Positions 7,201 to 9,282 of a stretch of DNA of 9,282 nt are shown one piece after another. The notes beneath the pieces were generated by a model. The model was not told the DNA's origin. It saw only the letters and a program-made list of their open reading frames with translations, and ran no database searches. The stretch covers positions 1-9,282 of the forward strand of contig CAZLYX010000060.1 of the NCBI GenBank assembly GCA_964563885.1, given 5' to 3'. Origin of the DNA: CAZLYX01 sp964563885. Its GTDB lineage: Bacteria > Pseudomonadota > Gammaproteobacteria > Burkholderiales > Neisseriaceae. The number at the start of each line of letters is the position of its first letter. Positions within the stretch are counted from its first letter, which is position 1. Position numbers and translations under genes: made by a program.

Positions 7201-8273
7201 AACTGCAATTGCTGATTAAATCGCTGCCCAAACAAGTGCGCCGCGTGTGTGTGCCTGTGCCAGACTTTATTACCCGTTTTCTTGATCGCAGCCCAGATCG
7301 CCAACAAAGCATTTTGCCTCAGCTTGCCCAATTTATCATGCGCGAAGCGGGCGATGTGCGCATACTTGATCACATTAATATGGATGAATGGCAAGCATTT
7401 AAGTTGCCTGCGCATTGCTATTTCAACCTACGCATCATTGATGATGGCGGCCAAGAGCTTGCCAGCGGCCGTGATTTAAATGAATTACAAAATCAGCTTG
7501 GTCAAGCCGCCGCCGTTACCTTTCGCGACAANNNNNNNNNNNNNNNNNNNNNNNNNNNNNNNNNNNNNNNNNNNNNNNNNNNNNNNNNNNNNNNNNNNNN
7601 NNNNNNNNNNNNNNNNNNNNNNNNNNNNNNNGTTAAAGACCTCAACAAAGGCATTAACGGCTTCACCCAAATTGCCATGCAGCTTAAACACATTAGTGCC
7701 GACAATTTGCGTGCCGACATCACCGCTGCCGTATGCGACCGCGCTTTTATTGGCGATGACGACTTACCCCGTAGCGAAAAAGCCTTTAAAGAACAAATCA
7801 AGCGTGCCCGCAGCCGCCTGCCCGCCGTTAAAGAAGGCCTTGCTCGTCACCTAACCGAAGCCGCTCAAGAATATATTCATTTAACCAACAAGATGAATCG
7901 GCACCCACTTGCCCGCGTTCTACAAAGCCAGCTCGAACACCTTATCTACGCAGGCTTTATTGCCCAAACCCCATGGCAACAATGGCCACGCCTCGCCATT
8001 TACCTCAAAGCCATGCAACTGCGCATAGAAAAATACAGCGCCAACCCTGCGCGCGATCAAGCCCGCGAAGCCGATGTGCACGAGCTAGAACACATGTGGG
8101 CAGAGCGTGTAGAGTTTTTGAAGCGACAACACTTACCCGTTTCAGGTAGCCTCATGGCATTTAGATGGATGATTGAAGAGTTAAGAATATCGCTGTTTGC
8201 ACAAGAATTAAAAACGCCGTATCCAGTGTCTGTAAAACGGCTAAAAAAAGAGTGGGACACGCTGATCAAGTAA
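4209..8273 (+). CDS. hrpA: ATP-dependent DEAH-box RNA helicase HrpA
   Basis: 1354 residues from the ATG, counting a 100-base N gap. Seen: Walker A GETGSGKT (83-90), DEAH (180-183), SAT (212-214), TNVAETSLTVPG (364-375), QRAGRCGR (411-418), then the HA2 region, an OB-type stretch near YEQIHRALLTGL, and the C-terminal DUF3418 region ending RWMIEELR...TPYPVS, as in E. coli HrpA (1300 residues). HrpA acts on mRNA, and in E. coli it has been linked to mRNA processing and rescue of stalled ribosomes. A longer frame from TTG at 4173 exists, but the predicted transcript starts only about four bases before it, and the ATG is the one kept in the decayed copy; 4209 is preferred. Three inserts absent from E. 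coli HrpA start near residues 228, 628 and 858; the first and third are bounded by DUS pairs. Terminal SGSL at 1312 is also DUS-encoded. Single gene, own promoter. Confidence 0.93.
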   Translation: MSHPDLNQTLVRDRFFLKNAFRQPNRFGGIDKIQARYQKSHAAFLDRQAQLPQPSYDNTLPVHEKRDEIKAAIAANQVVILCGETGSGKTTQLPKICLELGRGVAGLIGHTQPRRLAARSVAERIAEELNSEIGAVVGYKVRFNDHTSPNAYIKLMTDGILLAETQTDRFLSAYDTIIIDEAHERSLNIDFLLGYLKQLLPKRPDLKVIITSATIDAERFSQHFADAKTITPRLPESKTAEIKLSGSLNAQNTPAGAPVLEVSGRTYPVDILYRPLLTTDEDEAEIEISDAIVDAADELSRLGKGDILVFLPGEREIREATEALRKSPLRRNDDILPLFARLSSTDQYKIFHPSGNKRRIVLATNVAETSLTVPGIRYVIDSGLARVKRYSARAKVEQLHVEKISQAASSQRAGRCGRVAAGVCIRLYAEDDFEQRPAFTDPEIVRSNLAAVILRMASLKLGDVAAFPFLEAPDQRYINDGFQVLLELGAVDEQNGLTKLGEQMARLPIDPKISRMLLAAKKHDCVQEMLVIVAALSVQDPRERPLEARDAAQKAHQRFTDKQSDFLAYLNIWDSFQHERDKGLSNRQLVQWCHQYFLSHMRIREWRELHRQLVQIAIEIGLTNKENAFRKPPESPQIKQNTPNTDQDLAAQLKQKQLDKKQNRSHTRTAKEASYEQIHRALLTGLIANIGMKSPDSHDYLGARGSHFHLFPASALFKSKPKWVVAAELTETTKLYARDVAQVDPEWVEAEASHLVRYHYFEPHWSQKRGEVVASERVTLYGLTVLPRRPMAYGRVAPVEARELFIRGALVAQECHLQAAFFNHNKKLIKEVTALEHKSRKQDVLVDEEALFDFYNQRLPENVQSPITANQTLTSNNQSVSGSLNAKPVPNQRPAKPIAPKPLADLRTFETWLQTAEQDNPKLLFLSRDDLMQHAAANITEDQFPPNWHTNDGKFKLTYRFEPNHPLDGVTLTIPLTVLNRLATPALEWLVPGMLREKLQLLIKSLPKQVRRVCVPVPDFITRFLDRSPDRQQSILPQLAQFIMREAGDVRILDHINMDEWQAFKLPAHCYFNLRIIDDGGQELASGRDLNELQNQLGQAAAVTFRDXXXXXXXXXXXXXXXXXXXXXXXXXXXXXXXXXXVKDLNKGINGFTQIAMQLKHISADNLRADITAAVCDRAFIGDDDLPRSEKAFKEQIKRARSRLPAVKEGLARHLTEAAQEYIHLTNKMNRHPLARVLQSQLEHLIYAGFIAQTPWQQWPRLAIYLKAMQLRIEKYSANPARDQAREADVHELEHMWAERVEFLKRQHLPVSGSLMAFRWMIEELRISLFAQELKTPYPVSVKRLKKEWDTLIK
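4269..4280 (-). repeat. DNA uptake sequence, exact AGGCTGCCTGAA
   Basis: Inside the hrpA frame as TTC AGG CAG CCT, encoding FRQP at residues 21-24. The equivalent site in the decayed copy is 2648-2659. Confidence 0.85.
4905..4916 (+). repeat. DNA uptake sequence, exact AGGCTACCTGAA (left arm of pair 1)
   Basis: In frame in hrpA, encoding RLPE (233-236). It forms an inverted pair with 4940-4951. Confidence 0.9.
4940..4951 (-). repeat. DNA uptake sequence, exact AGGCTACCTGAA (right arm of pair 1)
   Basis: Plus strand TTCAGGTAGCCT is read one base out of codon phase, encoding SGSL, followed by Asn-Ala (245-250). The pair encloses 23 bases and bounds a helicase insert between the motif III region and VLEVSGRTYP. 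Confidence 0.9.
6099..6110 (+). repeat. Degenerate DNA uptake sequence (10 of 12)
   Basis: AAGCCGCCTGAA differs from AGGCTGCCTGAA at two bases. It lies at the start of the second HrpA insert (about residue 630), which is Lys/Gln-rich and without a family counterpart. Confidence 0.35.
6658..6669 (-). repeat. DNA uptake sequence, exact AGGCTGCCTGAA
   Basis: Plus strand TTCAGGCAGCCT inside hrpA, read in a third phase to give LQAA within CHLQAAFF. The surrounding protein still matches the family, so this DUS arose by substitution rather than insertion. Confidence 0.85.
6780..6791 (+). repeat. DNA uptake sequence, exact AGGCTACCTGAA (left arm of pair 2)
   Basis: In frame in hrpA, encoding RLPE (858-861). 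Inverted partner at 6848-6859. Confidence 0.9.
6848..6859 (-). repeat. DNA uptake sequence, exact AGGCTACCTGAA (right arm of pair 2)
   Basis: Encodes SGSL followed by Asn-Ala (881-886), the same peptide as the right arm of pair 1. The pair encloses 56 bases of Gln/Asn/Thr/Ser-rich coding sequence, then a Pro-rich stretch before family similarity resumes. Confidence 0.9.
7532..7631. other. Assembly gap of exactly 100 N
   Basis: One run of 100 N inside the DUF3418 region of hrpA. A round 100 is a common placeholder for a gap of unknown size. The frame happens to continue across it, but that does not show the true length. Comparison with the family suggests more than 34 codons are missing. Confidence 0.98.
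8141..8152 (-). repeat. DNA uptake sequence, exact AGGCTACCTGAA
   Basis: Near the 3' end of hrpA, again encoding SGSL (1312-1315), just before the conserved RWMIEELR. Confidence 0.9.
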
Positions 8274-8275
8274 AT

Positions 8276-8302
8276 TAAAAACATATTTACGTTATATTTT
8301 TA
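8276..8302 (+). terminator. Weak AT-rich hairpin after hrpA
   Basis: TAAAAACATA pairs with TATATTTTTA (one mismatch) around a 7-base loop, directly after the hrpA stop. The stem has almost no G/C and the T-run is inside it, so termination here is doubtful. Confidence 0.25.
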
Positions 8303-8412
8303 GCTTGGCGCAATGATTAATTACATAACAAGTCAAAAATCCAGCAGCGAATGAATATAAAAAAGTAAGCAGATAAACGCCGCTTCAAACAGCCACAAAG
8401 GTTGATAATATA

Positions 8413-9282
8413 ATGAAACAAATTTTATGGTTTAGACGAGATTTAAGGCTTATTGACAATGCAATCTTGGCGAATGCCGAAGACGAAGTGTTGCCAATCT
8501 TTATTTTTGATCAACATATTTTAGACAAGCTCGCTAAAGATGACAAAAGAGTAACCTTTATCTATCAATCTGTTTTAGAGCTAAAGAAAAAATTACAGGC
8601 GATTAATCTTGATCTAGCCATTTTTTATTCAACACCAGAAGATGTTTTTACAAGTCTCAAAAACCAAGGCTTTGATTCTATTTTGGCTTCAACCGATTTT
8701 GATGATTACGCTAAGCTGCGTGATGAAAAAATCAATCACATTATCCCATTAGATTCTTACACCGATTCGTTCATATTTCACCCAAAAGACGTTTTAAAAG
8801 CCAATCAAACCCCTTATAAAGTATTCACGCCTTTTTATAAGTCTTTGTATCGCACATGGGAAAGCCATGCTTTAAAAGAGTTTGAAATCAATTCAAAGCT
8901 AAAAAAGATAGATTGGTGTTATGACAATATTCCCAGTTTAGAAGAAATGGGATTTAGCCCACAAAGGCTACCTGAATTTTTAAATAAAAGTGCCGATGAA
9001 TTAATAGAAGAATTTTCAATCAAAATAATTAATTATCAAGAAGATAGAGATTTTTTTAATCAAGATGCCGGCTCAAACTTATCGGTTCATTTAAGATTTG
9101 GCTTAATTTCACCCCGAACACTATTTAATAGAATTAAAAACCTAAGCGCGCCAAATGAGCAGAAGGATTATTTTATAAGAGAGTTGTTTTGGAGAGAATT
9201 TTACAACTATATTTTATATCATTTTCCACAAAGCGAATTTGAAAACCTAAATGCAATCAAGGTTAATTGGGACAACGATGAA
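8413..9282 (+). CDS. phrB: Deoxyribodipyrimidine photolyase, N-terminal 290 residues (runs off the window)
   Basis: Partial; the typical family length is about 430-480 residues. Photolyases use FAD and light to split UV-induced pyrimidine dimers in DNA. Seen: the N-terminal Rossmann start ILWFRRDLRLIDN (4-16), the linker into the helical domain near TPFYKSL (139-145), the FAD-binding stretch GSNLSVHLRFGLIS (220-233) and RELFWREFYNYI (256-267). The remaining FAD and tryptophan-chain residues lie outside the window. Start ATG has AAAGG about 11 bases upstream, a modest ribosome site. Codon use is far more AT-rich than hrpA (9001-9060 has 9 G or C in 60 bases; AGA arginines are frequent). One exact DUS encodes RLPE at 185-188. 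A cryptochrome-like relative is the alternative, but the plan fits class I CPD photolyase. Confidence 0.9.
   Translation, partial: MKQILWFRRDLRLIDNAILANAEDEVLPIFIFDQHILDKLAKDDKRVTFIYQSVLELKKKLQAINLDLAIFYSTPEDVFTSLKNQGFDSILASTDFDDYAKLRDEKINHIIPLDSYTDSFIFHPKDVLKANQTPYKVFTPFYKSLYRTWESHALKEFEINSKLKKIDWCYDNIPSLEEMGFSPQRLPEFLNKSADELIEEFSIKIINYQEDRDFFNQDAGSNLSVHLRFGLISPRTLFNRIKNLSAPNEQKDYFIRELFWREFYNYILYHFPQSEFENLNAIKVNWDNDE
8965..8976 (+). repeat. DNA uptake sequence, exact AGGCTACCTGAA
   Basis: In frame in the photolyase gene, encoding RLPE, in an otherwise very AT-rich stretch. Confidence 0.9.

Noticed and set aside
6999..7415. 138-codon minus-strand open frame
   Set aside because: Lies opposite conserved HrpA sequence and its protein has no recognisable features, so it is an antisense shadow.

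Overview
The window most likely comes from a member of the Neisseriaceae. It carries ten exact 12-mer DNA uptake sequences (DUS). Seven are AGGCTACCTGAA (the dialect described for Eikenella) and three are AGGCTGCCTGAA (the dialect described for Simonsiella), with a few near-matches besides. Base composition is moderate in the large helicase gene and clearly AT-rich in the intergenic DNA and in the last gene. I cannot name the genus from this evidence.

Layout: (1) 1-2094, minus strand, is a two-gene respiratory operon. A tri-heme membrane-anchored cytochrome c is followed, through a 4-base GTGA stop/start overlap, by a TsdA-type diheme cytochrome (thiosulfate dehydrogenase/tetrathionate reductase family) that runs off the left edge. 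Together they look like a module that takes electrons from thiosulfate (or gives them to tetrathionate) and exchanges them with the membrane chain through the tri-heme protein. (2) 2095-2786 has no intact gene. Its first part holds the operon's upstream region, and 2356-2713 is a decayed copy of the hrpA promoter plus the first ~40 hrpA codons. A strong terminator for the next minus-strand gene follows. (3) 2787-3743, minus strand, encodes a small RTX (calcium-binding nonapeptide repeat) protein that is unusually rich in cysteine. (4) 3744-4208 holds the intact copy of the duplicated leader, with a DUS pair and an extended -10 promoter. (5) 4209-8273, plus strand, encodes the DEAH-box RNA helicase HrpA. 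It is interrupted by a 100-base N gap and by family-atypical inserts whose ends are in-frame DUS. (6) 8413-9282, plus strand, is the first 290 codons of an AT-rich deoxyribodipyrimidine photolyase.

The most striking structural signal is that the RTX gene sits between two diverged direct copies of the same ~360-380 bp segment, the hrpA leader and 5' coding end. This suggests that it arrived by a tandem duplication or a transformation-linked insertion, after which the left copy decayed by frameshifts and nonsense mutations. The DUS distribution is the second signal. Inverted DUS pairs form coding inserts in HrpA, two dialects differing at one base are mixed, and the homologous DUS positions of the two duplicate copies carry different dialects.
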